NCBI GenBank assembly: GCA_038212215.1
Contig: JBBQUT010000001.1
Coordinates: 310,001-374,000, forward strand
Source of the DNA: JALZAI01 sp038212215
Lineage (GTDB): Bacteria > Actinomycetota > Actinomycetes > Mycobacteriales > Jatrophihabitantaceae
Direction: 5' to 3'
Length of the DNA: 64,000 nucleotides
Shown: in pieces, positions 14,553 through 22,843 of the stretch
Numbering within the stretch: position 1 is the stretch's first letter
Layout: every line of letters starts with the position of its first letter
Position numbers and translations under genes: made by a program
Notes under the pieces: generated by a model
The model's input: only the letters and a program-made list of their open reading frames with translations
Database searches by the model: none
What the model was told of the DNA's origin: nothing

Positions 14553-14570
14553 GGTCACGATTGAGTAACG
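14553..14570 (-). promoter_or_regulatory. Upstream motif of pilA3
   Basis: The minus-strand motif CGTTACTCAATCGTGACC lies 111 nt upstream of ATG 14442, exactly as in pilA1. The gap from here to the pilC stop at 14593 is short, so pilA3 probably has its own promoter in 14450-14592. Confidence 0.55.
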
Positions 14571-14592
14571 ACGACCCTGCCCGGCGTGCGGA

Positions 14593-15819
14593 TCAGCTCT
14601 GGATGTGACCGTAGATGGAGAACATCGGCAGGTACAGGGCTACAACCATCGCGCCGATGACCACGCCCATGAGCACGACGAGCAGCGGCTCCATGGCCGA
14701 GGTAAGCGATTCGGTCGAGGTCTCGACCTCGGCGTCGTAGTAGTCGGCGAGCTTGTCGAGCATGTCGGTGATCTGCCCGGTCTCCTCACCGACCTGCATC
14801 ATCTGGGTGACCATGGACGGGAAGAGCGGATGCTTCTCCAACGCGGTGGACATCTGGCCACCCATCCGCACGGTGTCGCGTACGTCGTCCATGGCTTCGG
14901 TGATAACTGAATTTCCCGAGGTGCCACCGACAATTTCGAGCGCCTGAAGGATCGGCACGCCCACACCGAGCAGCGTGCCGAGGTTACGTGACCAGCGGCT
15001 GATCGCGAGCTTGGTGAAGAGGCTGCCGAACACGGGCAGTTTCAGTTTGCGCCGATCCACCCGCAGGCGGAATGAGTGATTCTGCTGCACGGCGCGCCGG
15101 AAGGCCTTGCGCCCTATGAAGGTGCCGCCGACGATCAGCGGCAGCACCCAGTACATGTTGTGCGAGAGCGTCACGAGCACTTGCGTCGGCGCGGGAAGGG
15201 CGCCGCCTAGCTGCTTGAACATGGTCTCGAAGATCGGCACGATGAAGATGATCACTCCCGTACCCAGAATGAACGAGAAAATAAGCACGATCACCGGGTA
15301 GGTCATCGCGGACTTGATTTTCGCGCGCAGGTTGGCGTCAGCCTCATACATCTTGGCGATGCGGGCCAGCGCGTCGTCGAGGAAGCCGCCGGTCTCGCCG
15401 GCCCTGATCATATTGATCATCAGCGGCGGGAACTCGTCCGGATAATTCATCATGGCCTTGGAGAGTGTGGAGCCTTCTTCTACGTCTTCGCGAACCTTGC
15501 CGACCGCAGCTTTTAGTTTCGCATTGCTGGTCTGCTCCTCGAGAATGCCGAGCGAGCGGAGCAGGGCGAGGCCCGACGATGTCATCGAGGCGAATTGCTT
15601 GGCGAAGATGGCGAGATCGCGTAGCGACGTCCGCTTGCTGAAGCCGGGAAGCTTCAATTCCATGTTCATCCCGGAGCCCTCGCCAGACACGTCCAGCGGC
15701 ACGAGCTTCTGGTTAGCCAGCGTCGCTGCTGCTGCCTCTTTCGAGTCCGATTCGAGCTTGCCCTTGACGACGGCGCCGCTCGCGTTGAGTGCCTCGTAGG
15801 TGAAAGTCTTTGTCGCCAT
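14593..15819 (-). CDS. pilC: Type IV pilus inner-membrane platform protein
   Basis: A 408-residue member of the T2SSF/PilC family. It has two copies of the GspF cytoplasmic domain (about 70-190 and 275-395), with segments LRDLAIFAKQFASMTSSGLALL and WSRNLGTLLGVGVPILQALEIV. There are three membrane helices (around 170-190, 220-240 and near the C-terminus at MEPLLVVLMGVVIGAMVVALYLP). It forms the rotor that PilB and PilT act on. It lies 2 bp after pilT in the operon. Confidence 0.95.
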   Translation of the reverse strand: MATKTFTYEALNASGAVVKGKLESDSKEAAAATLANQKLVPLDVSGEGSGMNMELKLPGFSKRTSLRDLAIFAKQFASMTSSGLALLRSLGILEEQTSNAKLKAAVGKVREDVEEGSTLSKAMMNYPDEFPPLMINMIRAGETGGFLDDALARIAKMYEADANLRAKIKSAMTYPVIVLIFSFILGTGVIIFIVPIFETMFKQLGGALPAPTQVLVTLSHNMYWVLPLIVGGTFIGRKAFRRAVQQNHSFRLRVDRRKLKLPVFGSLFTKLAISRWSRNLGTLLGVGVPILQALEIVGGTSGNSVITEAMDDVRDTVRMGGQMSTALEKHPLFPSMVTQMMQVGEETGQITDMLDKLADYYDAEVETSTESLTSAMEPLLVVLMGVVIGAMVVALYLPMFSIYGHIQS

Positions 15820-15821
15820 GA

Positions 15822-16955
15822 TCAGATCCTCGCCAGTCGCTTGAATTCACTTGGATCGTGAGCCAGTTCCATTGCAATGGTCTTGCTGATGAGCCGTTCG
15901 TTGTAACGCTGCGCGAGGTGCTGGTCGAAGCTGATCATTCCGAGTTCGCCCGACGACTGGAGGAAAGTCGGGATCTGGTGCACCTTGCCCTCGCGGATGA
16001 GGTTGCGGATCGCCGGCGTGACTACCATGACCTCGCACACCGTCGTGCGGCCCGCGCCGTCGCGGGTCGGCACCAGCGCCTGGGTGACGACGCCCATCAT
16101 GCAGTTCGCGAGCTGGGCACGGATCTGCTGCTGCTGGTGCGAAGGAAAGATGTCGATGAGCCGGTCGATGGTCTGCGCCGCCGACTGGGTGTGCAGCGTG
16201 GCGAGCACGAGGTGACCGGTTTCGGCGGCGGTGATCGCGACAGCGGTCGTCTCCAGGTCGCGCAGCTCGCCGACCAGGATGATGTCCGGGTCCTGCCGCA
16301 GCGCGTGCCGCAACGCCGTTGCGAAGTCATGGGTGTCCTCACCGACCTCACGCTGGTTCACCACGCAGCGGGCGTGATTGTGCAGGTACTCGATCGGATC
16401 CTCGATCGTCATGATGTGCGCCGAGCGGGTCTTATTGGCGACGTCGAGCAGGCTCGCAAGGGTCGTGGACTTGCCCGAGCCGGTAGGCCCGGTGACGAGC
16501 ACGAGCCCGCGGGGCAGATGCGCGAAGCGGTCGATGTCAGGGGGCAGCCCGAGTTCGGCGAGATTGCGAATGTGGTGCGGGATGGTGCGCAGCACCGCGC
16601 CGACGGAGTTGCGCTGCTGGAAGACGTTGACGCGGAACCGGCTGACGTTGCGCAGCGAGTACGAGGTGTCGAGCTCGTGGGTCTGCTCGTAGGTCTCCCA
16701 ATGCGCCGGGCTGAGGATCGAGCGCACCAGCGCCTTCGTGTCGTCGGGGGTCAGTACAGCGTGGTCCTCGACGTGCAGCAACGATCCGTGCACCCGAATG
16801 CAGGGGGGCACCCCGGCGCTGAGGTGCAGATCGGATCCGCCTCGCGCCACGCTCATCTTCAGCAGATCGTCCATCGCGGTTTTTGGATCGTCGTCAATCG
16901 CGCGCGCCGCCGGCGGACGTGGATAACTGGGGTCGAGCGGCGATATGACAGTCAT
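15822..16955 (-). CDS. pilT: Twitching-motility retraction ATPase
   Basis: A 377-residue hexameric ATPase that powers pilus disassembly. It has a PAS-like N-terminal domain, the Walker A motif GPTGSGKSTT at about residue 158, an Asp box, Walker B DPDIILVGELRD, the His box ETGHLVLATLHT, and the PilT-specific AIRNLIREGK motif needed for retraction. Its presence means these pili probably retract and support twitching, DNA uptake or both. It lies 12 bp after pilB. Confidence 0.95.
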   Translation of the reverse strand: MTVISPLDPSYPRPPAARAIDDDPKTAMDDLLKMSVARGGSDLHLSAGVPPCIRVHGSLLHVEDHAVLTPDDTKALVRSILSPAHWETYEQTHELDTSYSLRNVSRFRVNVFQQRNSVGAVLRTIPHHIRNLAELGLPPDIDRFAHLPRGLVLVTGPTGSGKSTTLASLLDVANKTRSAHIMTIEDPIEYLHNHARCVVNQREVGEDTHDFATALRHALRQDPDIILVGELRDLETTAVAITAAETGHLVLATLHTQSAAQTIDRLIDIFPSHQQQQIRAQLANCMMGVVTQALVPTRDGAGRTTVCEVMVVTPAIRNLIREGKVHQIPTFLQSSGELGMISFDQHLAQRYNERLISKTIAMELAHDPSEFKRLARI

Positions 16956-16967
16956 GAGTACCTCGGT

Positions 16968-18626
16968 TTAGACGGTGACACGGAGAATCTCCTCGACGGT
17001 GGTAAGGCCGGCAGCGGCCTTGCGCAGCCCGTCCTCGCGAAGCGTGATCATGCCCTCGGCGATGGCGACCCGGCGGATCTCGGTGGTGGAGCCGTTCGAC
17101 ACCGCAAGGCGCTCGATCTCCTCGGACACCTGCATGACCTCGTTGACGGAGAGCCGGCCGCGGTATCCGGTCTGCCCGCACGAGCGGCAGCCGACCGGCT
17201 TCCACAACTTCTCGGGTATCTCGACCGCGTCACTGGGCCAGCCGATCGCCGCGATCTCGTCGGCTGTCGGGGCGAAGGCCTCCTTGCACCATTCACACAG
17301 CCGGCGCGAGAGCCGCTGCGCGAGCACGCACTCCAGCGAGGAGCCGATCAGGAACGGCTCGATGCCCATCTCGATGAGCCGGGTGATGGCGCTCGGGGCG
17401 TCGTTGGTGTGCAGCGTTGACAGCACGAGGTGGCCGGTGAGCGCGGCCTCGACGGCCAGGTGCGCGGTCACCCGGTCGCGGATCTCGCCGATCAGCACAA
17501 CATCCGGGTCCGACCGCAGGATGGCGGGCAGCACCGCCGCAAACGTCATCCCGGCCTTGTGGTTGACCTGGACCTGATTGACTCCCTCGACCCGGTACTC
17601 GACCGGGTCCTCGACCGTAATGATGTTGAACTCCGGCGTGCTGATCTCGGTCAGGGTCGCGTACAACGTGGTCGACTTGCCTGATCCGGTCGGGCCGGTG
17701 ACCAGCACCATGCCGTGCGGCCGATTGAACGCCTTCGCGTAACGGGCGTAGATGTCCTCGGAGAAACCGAGCTTCTTCAGGTCCAGGTCGATGCCACCGG
17801 TGTCCAGGACGCGGAGCACGATCTTCTCGCCCCACACGGTGGGCAGCGTCGCGAGGCGCAGGTCTACCTTGTGCTTATCGAGGCGGACCGTGATCCGCCC
17901 GTTCTGCGGGATGCGCTTCTCGGTGATGTCGACGTTCGCCATGATCTTGAGGCGGGAGATCAACGGGGACTGCACGGCCGCCGGGATCCGGTCCACCTCG
18001 TGCAGCACCCCGTCGATGCGGAACCGGACGCGTAGGTCGTGCTCGTTGGGTTCGAGATGCAGGTCCGAGGCCCGGCTCTGGATCGCCTGCTCGATCAGCG
18101 AGTTGACGTAGCGGACGATCGGCGCGTCGTCCTCCTGCGCCTTGATCGATTCGTTGGCGGTCTCGGTCGTCCCGACGATGTCACCGAGGTCGCTGTCTTC
18201 GCGCTTGAGCCGATCGATCAGCTTGCGCAACTCGCTGCGTGCGGCCACGACCGGGACGATGTGCATACCGGACGTGGCCCGCGCGTCATCGAGGGCCACC
18301 ACGTCTTCCGGGTCGCTGACTGCGACAGTCAGATCGTTGCCGTTGATCGAGATTCCCATGATCCGGTGGCGCATGACCAGCGCTAGCGGAATTTTCGCCA
18401 TCGCGGCCGGGTCGACCGGGTAGCCCACCAGATCGACGAAATTGAGGCCGTTGGCGTCGGCGGAGGCCTCGATCAGCTCCATCTCGGTGACGATGCGGTC
18501 ATTGATCAGGATGTCGCGGATCGAGCGGTTGGTGCTCTCCGCCTCTTCGGCCGCCCCCTGCAGGGCGAGCGCGTCCACCCCGCGCGCTTGCAGCGCGTCC
18601 AACAGCGGGCGATACGACGCGAACAC
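16968..18626 (-). CDS. pilB: Type IV pilus extension ATPase
   Basis: A 552-residue assembly ATPase. The N-terminal region (about 30-150: SIRDILINDRIVTEMELIEA..., VDLVGYPVDPAAMAKIPLALVMRHRI) is of the GspE/MshE N-terminal type, which in some proteins binds c-di-GMP. Whether it does so here is unverified. The ATPase core has Walker A GPTGSGKSTTLYATL at about 310, Walker B DPDVVLIGEIRD and LVLSTLHTND, then a tetracysteine zinc motif CEWC...CRSC. It is the first gene of the pilus operon; 98 bp separate it from the CBS-domain gene. Confidence 0.95.
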   Translation of the reverse strand: MFASYRPLLDALQARGVDALALQGAAEEAESTNRSIRDILINDRIVTEMELIEASADANGLNFVDLVGYPVDPAAMAKIPLALVMRHRIMGISINGNDLTVAVSDPEDVVALDDARATSGMHIVPVVAARSELRKLIDRLKREDSDLGDIVGTTETANESIKAQEDDAPIVRYVNSLIEQAIQSRASDLHLEPNEHDLRVRFRIDGVLHEVDRIPAAVQSPLISRLKIMANVDITEKRIPQNGRITVRLDKHKVDLRLATLPTVWGEKIVLRVLDTGGIDLDLKKLGFSEDIYARYAKAFNRPHGMVLVTGPTGSGKSTTLYATLTEISTPEFNIITVEDPVEYRVEGVNQVQVNHKAGMTFAAVLPAILRSDPDVVLIGEIRDRVTAHLAVEAALTGHLVLSTLHTNDAPSAITRLIEMGIEPFLIGSSLECVLAQRLSRRLCEWCKEAFAPTADEIAAIGWPSDAVEIPEKLWKPVGCRSCGQTGYRGRLSVNEVMQVSEEIERLAVSNGSTTEIRRVAIAEGMITLREDGLRKAAAGLTTVEEILRVTV

Positions 18627-18724
18627 GACCGACCCCTTTCGAACCCCGTTTGCCTCTGCCGCTGGCGGAGGCCTTCTTGGGGTCTATCGGACGATCGAGG
18701 TCGGAACTTGAGCGCTGTAAAGAA

Positions 18725-19156
18725 TTAGCCAGTGATGTACTGCTCGAGGTGGTGGCGGTCCTGCTCGAGTGCGTGCATCCGGCTGACCACCACGTCGCCG
18801 ATCGACACGATGCCGACCAGCGCAGCGCCGTCCAATACCGGCATGTGCCGGAAGCGCCGCTCGGTCATGGTGGTGGCGACCGAGTCGACCGGATCGTCGG
18901 GCCCGCAGCTGATGACCGGGCTGACCATCAGGTCGGCGACGGTCGCCTGCAGAACCTCGGCGCCGCCGCTGTGCAGCCGCCGGACGATGTCGCGTTCGGA
19001 CACGATTCCGACGACCGCATCATGGTCGACCACCACCAGGGCGCCGATCCTGTGCTCGGCGAGCAGCCCCAGCAGTTCGCTCACCGTCGCGGAGGGCGAG
19101 ATGGTCACCACGGCGGTCCCCGCAGTCTTGTGTCGCAAGATGTCTGAGATCAGCAC
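18725..19156 (-). CDS. Protein with two CBS domains
   Basis: A 143-residue protein that is almost only a tandem CBS pair (Bateman module): VVTISPSATVSELLGLLAEHRIGALVVVD...IVSERDIVRRL, then VISCGPDDPVDSVATTMTERRFRHMPVLD...IVSIGDVV. Such stand-alone modules bind adenosine nucleotides and sense energy state. It sits between the GGDEF-EAL gene and pilB on the same strand, so nucleotide sensing linked to pilus control is conceivable but not shown. Confidence 0.88.
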   Translation of the reverse strand: MLISDILRHKTAGTAVVTISPSATVSELLGLLAEHRIGALVVVDHDAVVGIVSERDIVRRLHSGGAEVLQATVADLMVSPVISCGPDDPVDSVATTMTERRFRHMPVLDGAALVGIVSIGDVVVSRMHALEQDRHHLEQYITG

Positions 19157-19214
19157 CGACTTGCTCCCTGTTGCCTCGCCGACGCCCTACGCCGACGTGT
19201 GCTCCTGACGGTAG

Positions 19215-21260
19215 TCAAGCGGTCAATGGGACGGGAAGGGCTGGCGGGATTTTGTCCGGCGTCAGTCGCGCCCGCAGCCACTCGGTGGCCTCGGCGGCCG
19301 GCATTGGCATTCCGACGTGCCAGCCCTGCGCTGCGTCGCAGCCGAGGCTGCGCAGAATGCCCAACTCGTCGGCCGTCTCGACGCCTTCTGCGATCGAGGG
19401 GACGTCGAACGTGTGCGCCAAGTCGATCACCGCGCGCACGATGCCGACGGCGCGCGCGCCTTCGGGCAGCCGGCAGACGAACGCGCGGTCGATCTTGATC
19501 TCGTCGACCGGCAGGGAGCTCAGCCGCAGCAGACTCGAATACCCGGTGCCGAAGTCGTCGAGGCTGATCGCGACGCCCATCGTCCGCAGGCGCTTGAGCG
19601 TGGTGTTTGCGGCCACCAGTTGGTGCGTCTCGATGCGTTCGGTTATCTCGAGCTGCAGCATGCCCGGCGCCACGTTGTATTCGGCCAGGCCCTGCGCGAC
19701 GAGGTAGGTGAGCGCGTCCCCGATGAGATCGGTGGGCGCGATGTTGACCGCCACCGGAATCTCGATGCCTTCGTCGCGCCAGCGCGCCATCTGATCCAGC
19801 GCGATCGAGACCACCCGAGCGGTGAGCAGCGGCATGATGCCGGACCGCTCGGCGAGGGGGATGAAGTCGTCCGGCGGGATGTAACCGCGGGTCGGATGGA
19901 ACCAGCGCACCAGCGCCTCGACCCCGACCGGTTTGCCGTCGCGGGTGGAGACCTTCGGCTGGTAGTACAGCTCGAGCGCGTCGTCGTCGAGAGCCTGGCG
20001 CAGCGCCGCGAGCAGGCCGAGGCGCTCGGTCGAGTTGTGGTCGCTCGCTACGGAATAGACCTCGCTCAGGGTGTGAGTCTCCTTGGCGGTGTACAAAGCG
20101 ACGTCCGCCCGCTGCAGCAGCATCGTCGCGTCCAAGGCGTGCTGCGGGCACACGGCGATGCCGATGGACACCGCGATCTCCAGCGGGAGGGCCTCGAGTT
20201 CTATCGGGTGGACGTTCGCGGCGTGGATCCGTGCGGCGATGTCACAGACGCCCTCCTCGTCAGTGTCGAGGACGAGAACGGCGAACTCGTCGCCGCCGAG
20301 GCGCGCCACGAGGTCGGTCGATCGCACGGCCGCCTGCAATCGTTGCGCGAAGTGCACGAGCATCGCGTCACCGACCTGATGGCCGAGCGTGTCGTTCACC
20401 TGCCGGAAGTCGTCGAGATCGATCAGGACCAGTCCGAAGGGTTGCTGATCGTGGCCGTAGCGCTCGTAGGCCTCATCGAGTGCGAACCGAAGCGTGCTGC
20501 GGTTGGGCAACCCGGTCAGCGTGTCGCGACCTTCGGCCTGCTGACGCTGCAGCGCGAGCTGCGAGGCGTAATAGAGAAGTAGCACAGGAACCAGCAGCAA
20601 CGGCAGCAGTTGCCATTGCACGCGCGCGACGACGACGATCAACGGCGATAGCGCGAGCACGGCGAACGTCATGGTGGTGTAGCTGGCGAAATCGGTGACG
20701 ACTTCGCTGCGGAACGTCCCGGCCCAGGCCAGTACCCCGGCCACCAGCACCAGGTTGACCACGAAGTAGGCGATCCACAGGCCGACGATCCAGCCCAGGT
20801 CCTTGGGCGTGAGGGCAACCAGCGGGTGCGCCAGCGAGGATGGATGGCCGGCGACCAGCATCACCAGGTAAGCCGCAGCCACCGACAGCGTGTACTGCGC
20901 GGGGTTGAAGAAGACCTTGAACCAGGCCTTACGCATCCGCAAATCCGACAGCGCGCTCGCTACGGACACCGCGAGGATCGCGGGCCAGATTCCCCAGGCG
21001 ATCAGCAGGGCGCAGGTGAACGCCGTCGAGGTGACCACGCCGCCCGGGTCGTGGCCCCGGCCCTGCATCAGCGGCAACAATTCGAGCAGGATAACCAGGG
21101 TGGCCGTCATGATCAAGGCGCCGCGCAGCTCAACGGTCGGGGTGGTGGAAACCTCGATGACGCCGACGGCGATGAGCGCCCAGCCGGCGACGACGGTCGC
21201 GTACCAGACGGCGCTGGACAACGTGAATCGACGCAATGAGAACTCGTTCTTGCGGGTCAT
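19215..21260 (-). CDS. Membrane GGDEF-EAL protein (c-di-GMP turnover), first copy
   Basis: A 681-residue protein. The first 230 residues form about six to seven hydrophobic helices. They are followed by a diguanylate cyclase domain with intact LARLGGDEFAVLV (about residue 320) and a phosphodiesterase domain with VGVEALVRW (about 447), DDFGTGYSSLLR and EIKIDRAF. Both catalytic motifs look complete, so direction of activity cannot be read from sequence. It lies upstream of the CBS gene and the pilB operon on the same strand. Because c-di-GMP controls type IV pili widely, a role in pilus control is a reasonable inference. Confidence 0.93.
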   Translation of the reverse strand: MTRKNEFSLRRFTLSSAVWYATVVAGWALIAVGVIEVSTTPTVELRGALIMTATLVILLELLPLMQGRGHDPGGVVTSTAFTCALLIAWGIWPAILAVSVASALSDLRMRKAWFKVFFNPAQYTLSVAAAYLVMLVAGHPSSLAHPLVALTPKDLGWIVGLWIAYFVVNLVLVAGVLAWAGTFRSEVVTDFASYTTMTFAVLALSPLIVVVARVQWQLLPLLLVPVLLLYYASQLALQRQQAEGRDTLTGLPNRSTLRFALDEAYERYGHDQQPFGLVLIDLDDFRQVNDTLGHQVGDAMLVHFAQRLQAAVRSTDLVARLGGDEFAVLVLDTDEEGVCDIAARIHAANVHPIELEALPLEIAVSIGIAVCPQHALDATMLLQRADVALYTAKETHTLSEVYSVASDHNSTERLGLLAALRQALDDDALELYYQPKVSTRDGKPVGVEALVRWFHPTRGYIPPDDFIPLAERSGIMPLLTARVVSIALDQMARWRDEGIEIPVAVNIAPTDLIGDALTYLVAQGLAEYNVAPGMLQLEITERIETHQLVAANTTLKRLRTMGVAISLDDFGTGYSSLLRLSSLPVDEIKIDRAFVCRLPEGARAVGIVRAVIDLAHTFDVPSIAEGVETADELGILRSLGCDAAQGWHVGMPMPAAEATEWLRARLTPDKIPPALPVPLTA

Positions 21261-21612
21261 CTCAGCGTCCTGTCCGGTGTTACCGTTCCCTATCGGCGGG
21301 GGGGCGCGGGTCTTTAGACACGGGTTTTGGCTGCCCTGGTGGCGTGCGTCGGGCGCGATGCTTGGGGGCGGGTGCTTGGGTCCGCGGGTGCTTGGGGGCC
21401 TGCGCTTGGTTGCGCCCGATTAGTGCGGCGACTGTCATTCGTTTGTGGGGTCCTGGGTCACCGTTTGCTTGAGCGTTGTGCGGCGGCGTTCGCCACGGAG
21501 TGCGTAGCGCATGCGTCCGCCGTGCCGACAACCGAGTCGTTGACGGGGTTCGCATCTGCGGTCGTCCACAGGTCTGCCAGGACTCCAGCGAGCGGGCCCG
21601 ATCGCCCGCAGA
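21261..21612. other. Divergent intergenic region with short G-rich direct repeats
   Basis: A 352-bp gap between the divergent GGDEF-EAL gene and the AbiEi-like gene. It contains G-rich direct repeats of the form GGTGCTTGGG(GGC) at 21359-21369, 21371-21380 and 21387-21399, with a partial copy at 21401-21409. No coding sequence is convincing. Promoters for both flanking genes should lie here. Confidence 0.6.
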
Positions 21613-22596
21613 ATGGCGGGCATGCAGTCTCGTCGCGATTCGCCGACTGCGCTAGCGCGGCCGGTGCCATCTCGCCCGAATTGGCTGACTGCGTCCGCGC
21701 GTAGGGCATGGCGAGTCAGTACCGAGATCGAGGACGGCGTTACCAATCGCCAGGAACTCGCCCGATGGGGCATCGGTGCGGCGGAGGTCCGGGCCCAGGT
21801 CGCGGCCGGCCGGTGGCAGTTGGTCGGGCGGGCACTCGTGCTGCACAACGGTGCGCTGACCGATAGGCAGCGGGGGCTCGTGGCCCTGCTCAACTGCGGG
21901 CCGCATGCGGTGCTGACTTCGTTCACCGCGGCGGCGGAATGGGGATTGCGCGGCTGGGAACGTCCGGAAATTCACGTCCTCGTCCCGGCGTATGCGCGGC
22001 AGCCGAAGGTATCCGGCGTGCGGCTGCATCGCACCAGCGCACGGCCTGGACCTGACATTGTGGCGTCCCGCCGGCTGCATCGTCTGGGGCCGGCGTTGCT
22101 GGTGGCGGCCGCCTCGTTCCAGTCGCCGCGACCGGGATGCGGACTGCTCGCGACAGGCTACCAACAGCGCCTCGTGCGGACGAGCGATGTGCATACGGCG
22201 CTGGTTGCTGCGCCCCGCACGCGCCATCGCGCGGCGCTGCTGCTCGCCGTCGCGGACATCGCGCAAGGTGCACAGGCGCTGAGCGAGATCGACTTCGAAC
22301 GGTTGTGCACCCGCAATGGGCTGCCGCGACCGGACCGGCAGGCCGTACGTGTCGAGCCGAGTGGGCGGCGGCGTTACCTGGATGCCGACTGGACGTTGCC
22401 GGACGGGCGCCTCGTCGGCGTGGAGGTCGACGGCGCGGTACATCTGGCGGCCGCGCGCTGGTTCGAGGATCAACTGCGGCACAACGAGGTCGTGCTGAGC
22501 GGGACAACCCTGCTGCGCTTCCCCAGTGTGGTCGTGCGCCATGAGCCGGCGCTCGTGGTTTCGCAGCTGGCCCGACTGCTCGCGCTGGGGCGTTGA
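21613..22596 (+). CDS. AbiEi-like N-terminus with DUF559-type endonuclease fold
   Basis: A 327-residue protein. The N-terminal part (about 35-130) looks like an AbiEi antitoxin winged helix: GVTNRQELARWGIGAAEVRAQVAAGRWQ, then LLNCGPHAVLTSFTAAAEWGL. The C-terminal part (about 225-325) resembles DUF559/Vsr-type nuclease folds: EIDFERLC, YLDADWTLPDGRLVGVEVDG, then a conserved-looking W-x-D-x-x-R-H/N segment. No AbiEii nucleotidyltransferase partner is adjacent. Such solitary proteins are common in actinobacteria and their function is unknown. ATG 21622 is an alternative start. Confidence 0.65.
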   Translation: MAGMQSRRDSPTALARPVPSRPNWLTASARRAWRVSTEIEDGVTNRQELARWGIGAAEVRAQVAAGRWQLVGRALVLHNGALTDRQRGLVALLNCGPHAVLTSFTAAAEWGLRGWERPEIHVLVPAYARQPKVSGVRLHRTSARPGPDIVASRRLHRLGPALLVAAASFQSPRPGCGLLATGYQQRLVRTSDVHTALVAAPRTRHRAALLLAVADIAQGAQALSEIDFERLCTRNGLPRPDRQAVRVEPSGRRRYLDADWTLPDGRLVGVEVDGAVHLAAARWFEDQLRHNEVVLSGTTLLRFPSVVVRHEPALVVSQLARLLALGR

Positions 22597-22843
22597 ACGG
22601 GCGGTAAGCGGGTTGGTTACCCTGCTGCGTCGGCTGGTGGCGTTTCGGCTGGCCGATGTGGTGCTGCTGCGGGGTGCGGGTCGGGGACTGTCATGCGTTG
22701 GGGTGGCCCGAGGTCACCGTATGCATGAAGATCGCGCCCGCACCCGCACCGGCCCCCGCGCCGGCTCCCGCGCCGGCCCGCACCCCGGCGCCGACCTGGG
22801 CCGGGCCGGGCCGGGGCGAGCCCACGCCGCCACCGCCAAAACC
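22597..22843. other. Convergent intergenic region with low-complexity GC tract
   Basis: A 247-bp gap between the convergent AbiEi-like gene and dnaE2. Positions about 22735-22815 are a Pro-codon-like run of CCCGCACC/GGCCCCCGC units. A copy of the dispersed motif ATGAAGATCGCG lies at its edge (22725-22736). No gene is seen. Confidence 0.6.
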
